Of a DNA stretch of 64,000 bases, positions 41,776-50,753 are shown piece by piece. The position numbers were made by a program, and so were the translations under genes. This stretch comes from Fodinibacter sp963695175 (GTDB taxonomy: Bacteria; Actinomycetota; Actinomycetes; Actinomycetales; Dermatophilaceae). Below the pieces are notes generated by a model, which did no database searches, was not told the DNA's origin, and saw only the letters and a list, made by a program, of their open reading frames with translations. The DNA lies in contig CAVOGG010000002.1 of NCBI GenBank assembly GCA_963695175.1, positions 310,001 to 374,000 on the forward strand. The letters are read 5' to 3'. Within the stretch, counting starts at the first letter, position 1, and the number at the start of each line of letters is the position of its first letter.

Positions 41776-43011
41776 CTATCGCGTGGGGTCGGCGGCGATC
41801 GGGGTCCAGCACGAGCGGTCGGCTGCACTGAGCTCGACGGCGGCGAGCACCTCCTGCACGGCCAGGCCGTCGGCGAACGACGGCACGGGGTCGACGCCCC
41901 GGGCGATCGCATCGATCAGGTCGGCCGCCTGGTGCGTGAAGCCGTGCTCGTAGCCGAGCCCGTGGCCGGCCGGCCACCAGTGCTCGACGTAGGGGTGCGT
42001 CGCCTCGGTGACGATCACCCGGGTGAACCCGGACTCGCGAGCCGGCGCGGTGGCGTCGTACACCTGGAGCACGTTCATGTCCTCGAAGTCGAACGCGATG
42101 CTGCCGCGGGAACCGTTGATCTCCAACCGGATCGAGTTCTTCCGGCCGGTCGCGAACCGGGTGGCCTCGAAGGTCGCGAGTGCCCCACCACTGAGCCGGG
42201 CGATGAAGACCGCCGCGTCATCGACGGTGACCCGGCCGCGACCGGTGCCCACCTCGGCCGACAGGCCCCGAGCAGCGCCGGGCAGTGGCCGCTCCTCGAC
42301 GAAGGTCTGGGTCGCCGCGCTGACGCCCGTGATCCGCTCGCCCGTGATGAAGTGGGCGAGGTCGATGATGTGCGCCCCGGTGTCACCGAGAGCTCCCGAG
42401 CCGGCCCGGTCCTTCTGCATCCGCCAGGTCAGCGGCGTCTCGGGGTCGACCAGCCAGTCCTGGAGGTACTGCGCGCGGACGTGCCGGATCTCGCCGACCC
42501 GTCCCTCCTGCACGAGCTGGCGGGCCAGGGCGATCGCCGGCACCCGGCGGTACGTGAAGCCCACCATCGAGCGGATGCCGTTCGCCCGCGCCCGCTCGGC
42601 GGCCGCCACCATGGCGCGGGCCTCCGCCACGGTGTTGGCCAGCGGCTTCTCGCACAGCACGTGCTTGCCCGCCTCGAGGGCGGCGATGGCGATCTCGGCG
42701 TGGGTGTCACCCGGAGTGCAGACGTCGACGAGGTCCACGTCGTCGCGGGCGATGAGCGCCCGCCAGTCGGTCTCGACGTTGCGCCAGTCGAAGCGACGGG
42801 CGACGTCCGAGGCGGCGTCCACGTTCCGGCCGCCGATCGCGACGAGGTCAGGCGTGAGCGCGGGGTCGAAGAAGCTGCGGGCGTTGCGCCAGCCCTGCGA
42901 GTGGGCAGCGCCCATGAACGCGTAGCCGACCATGCCGATCCCGAGACGTCCGGGCGTGCGGACCCCGGTCGTCGCGGCGGTGGGGCTGGGTGAGGTGGTG
43001 TCGATGGCCAT
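41776..43011 (-). CDS. Gfo/Idh/MocA family dehydrogenase
   Basis: The 411-residue enzyme shows a Rossmann fold (LGIGMVGYAFMGAAHSQGWR) and the family lysine in HVLCEKPLANTVAEARAMV, with GSGALGDTGAHIIDLAHFIT (substrate His/Asp). The C-terminal sheet domain includes TFEATRFATGRKNSIRLEIN and WWPAGHGLGYEHGFTHQAAD. The first 20 residues are a disordered Ser/Thr tail. NAD(P) oxidation of a sugar or cyclitol is the family reaction. A dehydrogenase next to a sugar isomerase and an ABC transporter suggests uptake and conversion of one substrate, possibly inositol-like. No kinase gene is in the operon. Confidence 0.9.
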   Translation of the reverse strand: MAIDTTSPSPTAATTGVRTPGRLGIGMVGYAFMGAAHSQGWRNARSFFDPALTPDLVAIGGRNVDAASDVARRFDWRNVETDWRALIARDDVDLVDVCTPGDTHAEIAIAALEAGKHVLCEKPLANTVAEARAMVAAAERARANGIRSMVGFTYRRVPAIALARQLVQEGRVGEIRHVRAQYLQDWLVDPETPLTWRMQKDRAGSGALGDTGAHIIDLAHFITGERITGVSAATQTFVEERPLPGAARGLSAEVGTGRGRVTVDDAAVFIARLSGGALATFEATRFATGRKNSIRLEINGSRGSIAFDFEDMNVLQVYDATAPARESGFTRVIVTEATHPYVEHWWPAGHGLGYEHGFTHQAADLIDAIARGVDPVPSFADGLAVQEVLAAVELSAADRSCWTPIAADPTR

Positions 43012-43050
43012 GAGGCGCCTTCCGACGGGCCGTTCGGCCCGGTGGGTCGG

Positions 43051-43086
43051 TGGTGCTCGCCGGCCGGAGCCGGCCGGCGAGCACCA
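43051..43086. terminator. 17-bp perfect hairpin between binding-protein and dehydrogenase genes
   Basis: TGGTGCTCGCCGGCCGG (43051-43067) is the exact complement of 43070-43086, so about 15-16 pairs can form around a four-base loop. It lies within a minus-strand operon directly after the binding-protein stop at 43100. Such intercistronic stems usually block 3' decay or cause partial termination, giving excess binding protein over enzyme. Confidence 0.75.
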
Positions 43087-43099
43087 CGGTCCGGGTTGG

Positions 43100-44152
43100 T
43101 CAGGACTCGAAGCCCAGGGGCATGTACTGGTCCACGTTGTCCTTGGTCACGACCGGGGCGTCGAGCACGACCCGGCGCGGCACGCTGGGCTGGACCAGGT
43201 CCGACATCCCCTTGTCCTGCACCAGGAGGCGGGCGAGGCGGACCCCGTCAGCGGCCTGGGTCGGCGGGTAGATGACGGTGGCCTCCATCTTCCCCTCCTT
43301 GATGGCGCGCATGGCGTTGGCGGAACCCGCACCGCCGATGAAGGCCATCTCGTGGCGGTTCGCGTTGTCCAGCGCCGCCTGGACGCCCACACCCTGGTCG
43401 TCGTCGTGGTTCCACAGGATGTCGATCTTGGGTGCGGCCTGGAGCAGGTTGGACGCGGCCTTCTCACCGGACTCGACGGTGAACTCGGCTGCGACCCGGT
43501 TGTCGACCGTCTGGCCGCAGGCCTTCAGGGCGTCGGCGTAGCCCTTGCTGCGGTCCTGGGTGAGGGGCAGCGAGTCGATCCCGGCGATCTCGGCGATGAC
43601 CGGGTTGGTGAGCTTCTTGTCGGCGATGAGCTTGCAGGCGTAGGTGCCGGCGCTCACCCCCATCCCGTAGTTGTCGCCGAGCACGGTGGTGCGGGCGGCG
43701 AACGGTGAGGAGAACTCGCGGTCGACGTTGACGACCGTGATGCCGGCCTGCATCGCCTTGGTCGCCACCTCGGTGAGCGCGGCCCCGTCGGTCGGGAGCA
43801 GCACGATGGCGTCGACCTTGTCGTTGATGAAGGTCTCGATCTGGCTGATCTGCTGGCTGGCGTCGTTGGTGCCCTCCGCCATCTTGAAGTCGATGTCCGA
43901 GTACTTCGCGGCCTCCGCCTTCGCAGAGCTGTTGACGGCGGCGAGCCAGCCGTGGTCGGCCGCCGGGCCGGAGAAGCCGATGGTGACCTTCTCGCCCGGC
44001 GCGTCGTTGTCGCTGCTGGCCCCGGCCGGGGCGCTCGACGCGGATGCCGTGGTCTCGGGGGTGTTGCTCGTGCAGCCCGTGGCCAGCAGGCCGAGGACCC
44101 CGGCAGCGGCGATCAGCCGGACCGGTCGAGACGTCGTGAGGGTGCGGAACAT
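43100..44152 (-). CDS. Sugar ABC transporter substrate-binding lipoprotein
   Basis: The 350-residue protein has a lipoprotein signal (RLIAAAGVLGLLATGC, lipidated Cys about 27) and a Ser/Thr-rich linker. The fold is type-I periplasmic binding protein of the ribose class: KVTIGFSGPAADHGWLAAVN, DKVDAIVLLPTDGAALTEVA, VVNVDREFSSPF and IDILWNHDDDQGVGVQAALD. It delivers a sugar to the permease encoded upstream. The LDREFS-type ligand loop and QDR region vary with sugar identity, so the substrate cannot be named. It is the third gene of the operon. Confidence 0.92.
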   Translation of the reverse strand: MFRTLTTSRPVRLIAAAGVLGLLATGCTSNTPETTASASSAPAGASSDNDAPGEKVTIGFSGPAADHGWLAAVNSSAKAEAAKYSDIDFKMAEGTNDASQQISQIETFINDKVDAIVLLPTDGAALTEVATKAMQAGITVVNVDREFSSPFAARTTVLGDNYGMGVSAGTYACKLIADKKLTNPVIAEIAGIDSLPLTQDRSKGYADALKACGQTVDNRVAAEFTVESGEKAASNLLQAAPKIDILWNHDDDQGVGVQAALDNANRHEMAFIGGAGSANAMRAIKEGKMEATVIYPPTQAADGVRLARLLVQDKGMSDLVQPSVPRRVVLDAPVVTKDNVDQYMPLGFES

Positions 44153-44261
44153 GGTTGGTCTCCTTGCGAGGGGCGGTGCTGTGGTGGGTGATGGCGGTGC
44201 TGCGGTGGTGGCGGTGCCGTGGTGGGTGGACGGGGCCGGCTCGCCAAGGCGAGCCGTGGGC

Positions 44262-45359
44262 TCAGGGCGCGCGACGGCGGGCGGCGACGCGCTGCTGCAG
44301 CAGCACCGCGGCGACGATGATCACGCCCTTGGCGACGGCCTGGGTGGAGGTGTCGAGGTTGTTCAGCGTGAACACGTTGGTGAGGGTGGTGAAGATCAGC
44401 ACGCCGAGCACGGTGCCGACGATGGTGGCGCGGCCGCCGCTGAGCAGGGTGCCGCCGATGACGACCGCCGCAATGGCGTCGAGCTCGTAGAGCTGGCCAT
44501 GGGTGGAGGTTCCGGTGGTCGTGCGGGCCATGATCATGACGGCGGCGAGGCCGCACGCCACGCCGACCAGGATGTAGAGGTACATCGTCTGCCGCTGCAC
44601 CTTGATACCGGCCAGCCGCGCAGCCTCGGGGTTGCCGCCCACCGCAAGGGTGCGACGGCCGAAGGTGGTGCGGTTGAGGAGCACCCAGCCGACCACCGCG
44701 ACCACCGCGAAGATGATCACGAGCACCGGAACACCGAGGACGCTGCCCCCGAAGAAGTCGATGAACGCGCGGCTCGTGATGATCTGGGTCTTTCGCTGGG
44801 CGATGATCTCCGCGAGGCCCCGGGCGGCGGCGAGCATCGCCAGGGTCGCGATGAACGGCGCGATCCGCCCATAGGCGATCAGCACCCCGTTGACCACACC
44901 GCAGCCGGCACCGACCGCAAGCGCGGTGAACACCATGACGATCCAGTGCGTGTCGGCCGCGATGGTCTGGGTGGCCAGGGTGGTCGCCCAGACGCTGGAG
45001 AGGGCGACGATCGCACCGACCGAGAGGTCGATCCCGCCCCCGCCGATGACGAAGGTCATCCCGATGCTCACGACACCGATGACGGAGGCGAGCCGGAGGA
45101 TGGTCATCGCGTTGGCGATGCTTGCGAAGCTGTCGCCGGCCGTGATGACGCCGACGATGCACAGCAGCAGCAGGGCGATGACCAGGCCGAGGTTGCGGCC
45201 GGCCGATCCCGCCATGAGCGACGCGACGCGGGAGGTGCGTGGCGGAGCCGCCTCGGGGGGCAGGGGCGCGGAGTCGCCCGCCGCCCTCACCGGCAGGTCG
45301 TCGGACACCGACGACCCACCCTCGGGGTCCGGGGACTTCTGCGTCGACCCGACACTCAT
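44262..45359 (-). CDS. Ribose-type ABC transporter permease
   Basis: The 365-residue permease has eight or so helices of the RbsC/BPD_transp_2 family: LGLVIALLLLCIVGVITAG, LRLASVIGVVSIGMTFVIGG, IDLSVGAIVALSSVW (conserved GGIDLSVG motif), VVNGVLIAYGRIAPFIATLA, GGNPEAARLAGIKV and VIGGTLLSGGRATIVGTVLG. The N-terminal 45 residues are a Pro/Ser-rich cytoplasmic tail. Its ATG overlaps the ATPase stop (ATGA, 45356-45359). It forms the channel for the sugar released by the lipoprotein at 43100. Confidence 0.93.
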   Translation of the reverse strand: MSVGSTQKSPDPEGGSSVSDDLPVRAAGDSAPLPPEAAPPRTSRVASLMAGSAGRNLGLVIALLLLCIVGVITAGDSFASIANAMTILRLASVIGVVSIGMTFVIGGGGIDLSVGAIVALSSVWATTLATQTIAADTHWIVMVFTALAVGAGCGVVNGVLIAYGRIAPFIATLAMLAAARGLAEIIAQRKTQIITSRAFIDFFGGSVLGVPVLVIIFAVVAVVGWVLLNRTTFGRRTLAVGGNPEAARLAGIKVQRQTMYLYILVGVACGLAAVMIMARTTTGTSTHGQLYELDAIAAVVIGGTLLSGGRATIVGTVLGVLIFTTLTNVFTLNNLDTSTQAVAKGVIIVAAVLLQQRVAARRRAP

Positions 45360-46870
45360 GCCGCGTCTCCTCTCATGATGATGTCGAGCACCTGGTGCTC
45401 GTCGAGCTGGTCGGCGTGGGCCTCGTGGAGCACGAGCCCCTCCCCGACCACGAGGACGCGGTCGGACAGGCCGAGCACCTCCTCGATCTCGCTGGACACG
45501 ACGACGACGGCGACCCCGTCGTCGGCGAGCCGGCGGATGAGGGCGTAGATCTCGGAGCGGGCGCCCACGTCGACACCGCGCGTGGGCTCGTCGAGCAGGA
45601 GGACCCGGCAGCCGCGCAGCAACCAGCGGGCCAGGACGACCTTCTGCTGGTTCCCGCCGGACAGGGTGCGCGCCTCGCGGTCCACCCCCGTGGGGCGGAC
45701 GTCGAGGCTTTCGACCTGCTCCGTCGCGGCCCGCCGCTCGGCGTCGCGGTCGATCATGCCGCCACGCGAGAACCGGGTGAGGCTGGCCATGCTGATGTTC
45801 GTGGCGATGCTGTCACCGAGGACGAGTGCCTGGCTCTTCCGCTCCTCGGGGGCCAGGCCGATGCCGGCCGAGACCGCGGCCTGGACCGACCCCGAGCGCA
45901 GCGGGACGCCTCCGACCTCGACGGTGCCGCTGTCGCTCTTGCGGGCACCGAAGACGGTCTCGAGGATCTCGGAGCGGCCGGCTCCGACGAGCCCCGCGAG
46001 GCCGAGGACCTCGCCGGGCCGCACGCTGAAGGTGACGTCCGAGAACTCGCCCCGCCGGGAGAGGTGCTCGACGCTCAGCAGCGGCTCGGCATCCGGCACC
46101 TTCCGGCGGGGCGGGAAGACGTACTCGATCGAGCGGCCGGTCATCAGCCGGATGATCTCCGCGGTGGGCGTCTCCTTGGCCGGCAGACCGGTGGCGACGG
46201 TGCGGCCGTCCTTGAGCACGGTGACCCGGTCCCCGATCGTGCGGATCTCCTCGAGCCGGTGCGAGATGTAGACGACGGCCACTCCCTCGGCGGTGAGGTC
46301 GCGGATGACGTGGAACAGCCGCTTCACCTCTCCGCCGTCGAGCACGGCGGACGGCTCGTCCATGATGATGAGGCGCACGTCGTGCGAGAGCGCGCGGGCC
46401 ATGCTGACGATCTGCTGGCCGGCCGCACTGAGCGTGCCGACCTCCCGCGACGGGGAGATCTCGGGGTGGCCGAGGCGCTTGAGGAGTGCGGCTGCCGACT
46501 TCGCGGCGGCCCGTCGCTGGGAGAACCCGAAGCGCGACTTCTCGTGGCCGAGGAAGATGTTCTCGGCGACGGTGAGGCCTTCGACGAGGTCGAGCTCCTG
46601 GTAGATGGTGGCGATGCCGAGGTCCATGGCGGCCTGCGGGTGCCCGAGGTGGACTTCCTCGCCCTCCCAGGTGATCGTGCCCTCGTCGGGTTCGTGGACT
46701 CCGGCGAGCACCTTGATCAGGGTCGACTTGCCGGCACCGTTCTGGCCGAGGAGGCAGTGCACCTCCCCGGGGCGGACGTCGAGGTCGACCCCGGCGAGCG
46801 CGACGACGCCCGGGAACCGCTTCACGATGTCGGCCATGCCCAAGAGGGCCGCGGCGCCATTGCCTGCCAT
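45356..46870 (-). CDS. Ribose-type sugar ABC transporter ATP-binding protein, two cassettes
   Basis: The 504-residue ATPase has two nucleotide-binding domains. The first has Walker A (GQNGAGKSTLIKVLAG), IYQELDLVEGLTVAENI, signature GTLSAAGQQIVSMARAL and Walker B LIIMDEPSAVLD. The second has GLAGLVGAGRSEILE (degenerate Walker A, as is usual), RTLSGGNQQKVVLARWL and VLLLDEPTRGVDVGARS. This is the RbsA/XylG class. It energises import with the permease next to it. ATG 46870 is used; an earlier in-frame start to 46912 would run through the putative operator. It is the first gene of the operon. Confidence 0.94.
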   Translation of the reverse strand: MAGNGAAALLGMADIVKRFPGVVALAGVDLDVRPGEVHCLLGQNGAGKSTLIKVLAGVHEPDEGTITWEGEEVHLGHPQAAMDLGIATIYQELDLVEGLTVAENIFLGHEKSRFGFSQRRAAAKSAAALLKRLGHPEISPSREVGTLSAAGQQIVSMARALSHDVRLIIMDEPSAVLDGGEVKRLFHVIRDLTAEGVAVVYISHRLEEIRTIGDRVTVLKDGRTVATGLPAKETPTAEIIRLMTGRSIEYVFPPRRKVPDAEPLLSVEHLSRRGEFSDVTFSVRPGEVLGLAGLVGAGRSEILETVFGARKSDSGTVEVGGVPLRSGSVQAAVSAGIGLAPEERKSQALVLGDSIATNISMASLTRFSRGGMIDRDAERRAATEQVESLDVRPTGVDREARTLSGGNQQKVVLARWLLRGCRVLLLDEPTRGVDVGARSEIYALIRRLADDGVAVVVVSSEIEEVLGLSDRVLVVGEGLVLHEAHADQLDEHQVLDIIMRGDAA

Positions 46871-46887
46871 GCGACCGGACGTTAGCG

Positions 46888-46918
46888 CTACTTTTGTCTG
46901 GTCGTCAAGCAAAAGTAG
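46888..46918. promoter_or_regulatory. Palindromic operator between ROK gene and sugar operon
   Basis: CTACTTTTG (46888-46896) and CAAAAGTAG (46910-46918) are perfect 9-bp inverted arms separated by 13 bp. They are AT-rich in a 70%+ GC background, 18 bp upstream of the ATPase ATG and 46 bp before the ROK start. ROK repressors bind AT-rich palindromes over divergent promoters, so this is the likely binding site. Symmetry supports the call; no binding data exist here. Confidence 0.65.
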
Positions 46919-46963
46919 GTATCAATCTCACGATCTTGTGTGCTCCTTACGAGGAGAAGCCTC

Positions 46964-48187
46964 GTGTGCTTCACTACCCACGTGACCAGCACGGTTGGCT
47001 CGTTCGCGGCTCCGAGCGGCTCGTCCGGAGCCGGCGAGCTGCTCCAGCTCATGCTCGACGGCACCCCCCGTACCCGTGCCGAGCTGATCCGGATGACGGG
47101 CCTGGCCAGGTCGACCGTCGGCGCCCGGCTCGACGCCCTGCTGGCTGCCGGACTGCTCACGCCGTCCGGCGAGGCGGCCTCGACCGGAGGCCGGCCACCC
47201 GCCCGGCTCGCCTTCAACCCGGATGCCGGTGTGGTCATCGGGGCCGACCTCGGCGCCACCCACGCCCTGGTCGCCCTCACCGACCTGCGCGGCCGCGTCC
47301 TGGCCGAGAAGGCGTTGCGCCTGGACATCGCCACCGGCCCGGAGCCGGTGCTCGACCGCGTCGCCCGCGCGGGACGCGCCCTGCTGTCGGCGGCCGGGCG
47401 CACTCGCGAGGACCTCGCCGGTGTCGGCATCGGCCTGCCCGGCCCGGTCGAGCACTCGACCGGGCGGCCCGTGCTACCGCCGATCATGCCGGGCTGGGAC
47501 CACTACGACGTCCCGGGGCACGTCGGCCGCGCCCTCGGCGGCCCGGTGCTCGTCGACAACGACGTCAACCTGATGGCCCTGGGCGAGCACGCCACCGTCT
47601 ACCCCGACGTGCAGCACCTCATCTTCGTCAAGGTCGCGACCGGCATCGGTGCCGGCATCATCAGCGGTGGGCGGCTGCACCGGGGCGCCCAGGGCGCCGC
47701 GGGCGACCTCGGTCACGTCGCCGCGCTCCACGGTGGCGACACTCAGTGCACCTGCGGCAACGTCGGCTGCCTCGAGGCGGTCGCCAGCGGCCCGGCGGTC
47801 GTGAGAGCGTTGCGCGAGAAAGGAATCGACGCCGGCGACAGCCCTGGTCTGATCCTGCTCGCCAAGCAGGGCGACCTCGCGGCGGCCGCTGCCGTGCGTG
47901 AGGCAGGCCGCGAGATCGGGCACGTCCTGGCAACCTGCGTGAGCCTGTTCAACCCGTCGGTGATCGCGGTCGGCGGCCTGCTCGCCCAGTCGGCCGAGAG
48001 CCTGCTGGCCGGCATCCGGGAGGTGGTCTACGGCCGCTCTCTGCCGCTGGCCACCGGTGAGCTGCAGATCGTCGCGTCCCGTACCGGCGGCCACGCCGGC
48101 GTCATCGGCGCCGCGACGATGGTCATCCAACACGTGCTCTCGGCCGAGCAGGTCGAGCTCCAGCTCTCGAGCGCCGCGGCGGTCTGA
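46964..48187 (+). CDS. ROK family transcriptional regulator
   Basis: The 407-residue protein has an N-terminal winged helix (GELLQLMLDGTPRTRAELIR, MTGLARSTVGARLDALLAAG) and a C-terminal ROK/glucokinase-like domain: VVIGADLGATHALVALTDLR, VGIGLPGPVEHSTGRPV, LVDNDVNLMALGE, KVATGIGAGIISGG and the zinc-type CTCGNVGCLEAVASG. ROK repressors sense a sugar and release DNA. It is divergent from the sugar ABC operon and almost surely regulates it through the palindrome at 46888. GTG 46964 has GAGGAG 7 bp upstream, better than GTG 46940 or 46982. Confidence 0.9.
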   Translation: MCFTTHVTSTVGSFAAPSGSSGAGELLQLMLDGTPRTRAELIRMTGLARSTVGARLDALLAAGLLTPSGEAASTGGRPPARLAFNPDAGVVIGADLGATHALVALTDLRGRVLAEKALRLDIATGPEPVLDRVARAGRALLSAAGRTREDLAGVGIGLPGPVEHSTGRPVLPPIMPGWDHYDVPGHVGRALGGPVLVDNDVNLMALGEHATVYPDVQHLIFVKVATGIGAGIISGGRLHRGAQGAAGDLGHVAALHGGDTQCTCGNVGCLEAVASGPAVVRALREKGIDAGDSPGLILLAKQGDLAAAAAVREAGREIGHVLATCVSLFNPSVIAVGGLLAQSAESLLAGIREVVYGRSLPLATGELQIVASRTGGHAGVIGAATMVIQHVLSAEQVELQLSSAAAV

Positions 48188-48215
48188 CCCCGGGGTCGCT
48201 CGGGGCTTCCCATAT

Positions 48216-48233
48216 CGAAACGGTACGGTTGCG
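48216..48233. promoter_or_regulatory. Imperfect palindrome upstream of the MFS/TetR operon
   Basis: CGAAACGGT and ACGGTTGCG are two 9-bp half-sites matching 7 of 9 positions when one is reverse-complemented. The site is 125 bp upstream of the MFS ATG at 48358. TetR repressors bind such short near-palindromes, and the tetR gene is the second gene of this operon. Confidence 0.4.
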
Positions 48234-48357
48234 CCTCGTAATTGGGGTGCCTACCATCGAATGGTCCGCGTGGCGTGGCGCGTCACCCCGGGGCTGTCGA
48301 GCACACCGGACACACCCTGCACCGGCGTGCAGCAGCGGTTCGAGAGACGAGGACGCG

Positions 48358-50148
48358 ATGGCCGACCAGAAGCAGACCGAGCAGCCGATCACCGGCTGGC
48401 AGACCTCTGGAGAGGGCCACCCCCGACGCTGGGCGATCTTGGGCGTGCTCGTGACGAGCCTGCTCGTCGTGGTGCTCGACAGCTCCATCCTCAACATCGC
48501 GCTGCCGACGATCCAGAAGGACCTCGGCGCCGACCAGAGCCAGCTGCTGTGGGCGGTGGACGCCTACATCCTGGTGTTTGCGGCGCTGCTGTTCACCTGG
48601 GGCGTGCTGGGCGACAAGTACGGGCGCAAGCGCATCCTCACCATCGGTCTGACCGTGTTCGCGATCGCTTCCGCCGCTTGCGCCTTCGCGACGACCCCCA
48701 CGATGCTCATCGTCTTCCGCGGGCTGATGGGCATCGGCGGCGCGGCCGTCCTCCCGGTCACGCTCGCGATCATCACCGTCGTCTTCCCGCCGCACGAGCG
48801 CGGGCGGGCGATCGGGGCCTGGGCCGGTGCGGTGGGCGGTGCAGTGGCCCTGGGTCCGGTGCTCGGCGGCCTGTTGCTCGAGAACCCGCAGTGGACCAGC
48901 TGGCTGACCGACAACGACTGGGGCGGCGTCTTCCTGATCAACGTGCCCATCGTGGCGATCGGCCTGGTCGGCATCTTCATGGTGGTGCCGGAGACGATGA
49001 ACCCGCACCCCCAGCGGCTCGACATCCCCGGTCTGATCATGTCGTTCGTCGGCCTCGTGCTCTTCGTCTACGGCATCATCCACGCCTCCCAGACCCTGAC
49101 CTTCCTGACGCCGTCGGTCCTGGTTCCGATGATCCTGGGTGCTCTCGTGCTGGCGTTCTTCGTCATCACCGAGGCGCGAAGCGACCACCGCAGCTTCGAC
49201 GTCACGCTGTTCAGGAACCGCGGCTACGCGGTGAGCCTCAGCGCGGTCACGCTGACCTTCTTCGCGTTGTCCGGCATCACCTTTGCGCTGCCGTTCTTCC
49301 TGCAGACCGTTCGCGGCTACACGACGCTCCAGGCGGGGCTGTGCTTCATGCCGTTCGCCGTGGGTCAGATCCTCGCGGCACCGAACTCGGCGCGCGTGGT
49401 CAACCGCCTGGGCTACCGCTATGTGATCGCCGGCGGCCTGCTGATGGTCACGCTCGCACAGGTCGCCCTTGCGTTCATGCTGCACCTCGACACGCCGCTC
49501 TGGCTGATCCTCACGGTCTTCTTCTTCTTCGGCTTCGGGATGGGCAACGTGATGGCGCCGGCATCGACGGTGATGCAGAACGTGCTCCCGCTGGCTCGAG
49601 CCGGTGCCGGGTCTGCTGTACAGAACACGGTGCGGCAGGTGGGCGGCGCGCTCGGCGTCGCCGTCATCGGTACCGTCCTGGCCACGCGATACGCGAGCAA
49701 CCTGCAACCCACCCTCGACGCGTTGCCCGCCCAGTTCCCGCACGCGGCCAAGGACGCGATGTCGAACTCGGTCATCGCCACGGTGCAGGTGCTGGAGCAG
49801 GCCACGTCGCAGGGGCTGCCGGCACCGGCCGCCGCGGCCGCCCGGGCCACTGCTTTCGACGCGTTCCTCAGCGCAGCCCACCTCACGAGTCTCGTGTCCG
49901 CCGCTGCGGTGTTCGTCGCCTTCCTGGTCGTGTGGTTCATGCTGCCGCCCATCACACCGCCCACGAAGGGCGCACGGGCACCGCAGGCGGTGCCGGTCGG
50001 CGAGGACACCGGCACACCGCACGCCCTGGTCGTCGCCGCGCACGACCGCGAGGAGGCCGACCTCGGCGCCGCGGAGCTCGAGGACTCCTACGCACGTGAG
50101 GCCGCGCAGGAGTACGCCGACGGCGACGTGGAGCCGGAGAGGCCATGA
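48358..50148 (+). CDS. MFS drug:H+ antiporter, DHA2 family
   Basis: The 596-residue transporter has the 14-helix DHA2 pattern with the A-motif-like GDKYGRKRILTIGLTVFAIA and the LDSSILNIALPTI segment (motif D1 of DHA2). It has a large loop near residues 180-205 and a charged C-terminal tail (HDREEADLGAAELEDSYARE) of about 60 residues. These carriers export lipophilic toxins. Its stop overlaps the TetR gene (ATGA, 50145-50148), a common repressor/pump pair. ATG 48358 has GAGGA upstream. Confidence 0.92.
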   Translation: MADQKQTEQPITGWQTSGEGHPRRWAILGVLVTSLLVVVLDSSILNIALPTIQKDLGADQSQLLWAVDAYILVFAALLFTWGVLGDKYGRKRILTIGLTVFAIASAACAFATTPTMLIVFRGLMGIGGAAVLPVTLAIITVVFPPHERGRAIGAWAGAVGGAVALGPVLGGLLLENPQWTSWLTDNDWGGVFLINVPIVAIGLVGIFMVVPETMNPHPQRLDIPGLIMSFVGLVLFVYGIIHASQTLTFLTPSVLVPMILGALVLAFFVITEARSDHRSFDVTLFRNRGYAVSLSAVTLTFFALSGITFALPFFLQTVRGYTTLQAGLCFMPFAVGQILAAPNSARVVNRLGYRYVIAGGLLMVTLAQVALAFMLHLDTPLWLILTVFFFFGFGMGNVMAPASTVMQNVLPLARAGAGSAVQNTVRQVGGALGVAVIGTVLATRYASNLQPTLDALPAQFPHAAKDAMSNSVIATVQVLEQATSQGLPAPAAAAARATAFDAFLSAAHLTSLVSAAAVFVAFLVVWFMLPPITPPTKGARAPQAVPVGEDTGTPHALVVAAHDREEADLGAAELEDSYAREAAQEYADGDVEPERP

Positions 50149-50753
50149 CCTCGGCGAGCGCCGGGGGTCGGACCCGGGGTCGCCCCAGGGACGAGCGCGC
50201 CGGTCGTGCGATCCTCGACTCAGCGCTCACACTGCTCGCGGAAGTCGGCCCCACCGGCCTGTCGGTCGACGAGGTCGCCGCGCGGGCCGGCGTCAGCAAG
50301 GCGACCATCTACCGGCGGTTCCCGACCAAGGACGACCTGGTCGTCGCCTCGCTGTCCCGCCTGGTCGTCGCCATGCCGGACGACCTGCCCTCCGGCCCGG
50401 TCGTCGAACGTGTTGCCTTCCTCGTCAGGCACTGGTGGGAGAGCTATGTGAAGACTCCCAACGGCATGGTCTTCCATCGCGTGCTCGCGCACGCCAAGTC
50501 CAACCCTCGGCTGTTCGAGGCGTTCTACGACGAGGTCATCGAGCCGCGTCGCGACCTGTTCCGGCGGGTGCTGCGCGACGCCGTCGAGGCCGGAGAGCTG
50601 AGGCCCGACGCCGACCTCGAGCTGATCACCACGCTCATCATCGGCACGAGTGTCTACGTCAACCAGACGCGCAGCGCGGGCCGCGACCCGGCACCGGGGA
50701 CCGAACCCGAAGACCTCGCCGAAGCAGTCCTCTCCTCGTTTCGCGCGAGCTGA
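50145..50753 (+). CDS. TetR family transcriptional regulator
   Basis: The 202-residue protein has a TetR N-terminal helix-turn-helix (AILDSALTLLAEVGPTGLSV, DEVAARAGVSKATIYRRFPT, KDDLVVASLSRL) and an all-helical ligand domain (FLVRHWWESYVKTPNGMVFH, DLFRRVLRDAVEAGELRPDA) like the TetR_C_16 class. It is coupled by overlapping start to the MFS exporter and should repress that operon until a ligand binds. A candidate operator is at 48216. Confidence 0.92.
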   Translation: MTSASAGGRTRGRPRDERAGRAILDSALTLLAEVGPTGLSVDEVAARAGVSKATIYRRFPTKDDLVVASLSRLVVAMPDDLPSGPVVERVAFLVRHWWESYVKTPNGMVFHRVLAHAKSNPRLFEAFYDEVIEPRRDLFRRVLRDAVEAGELRPDADLELITTLIIGTSVYVNQTRSAGRDPAPGTEPEDLAEAVLSSFRAS

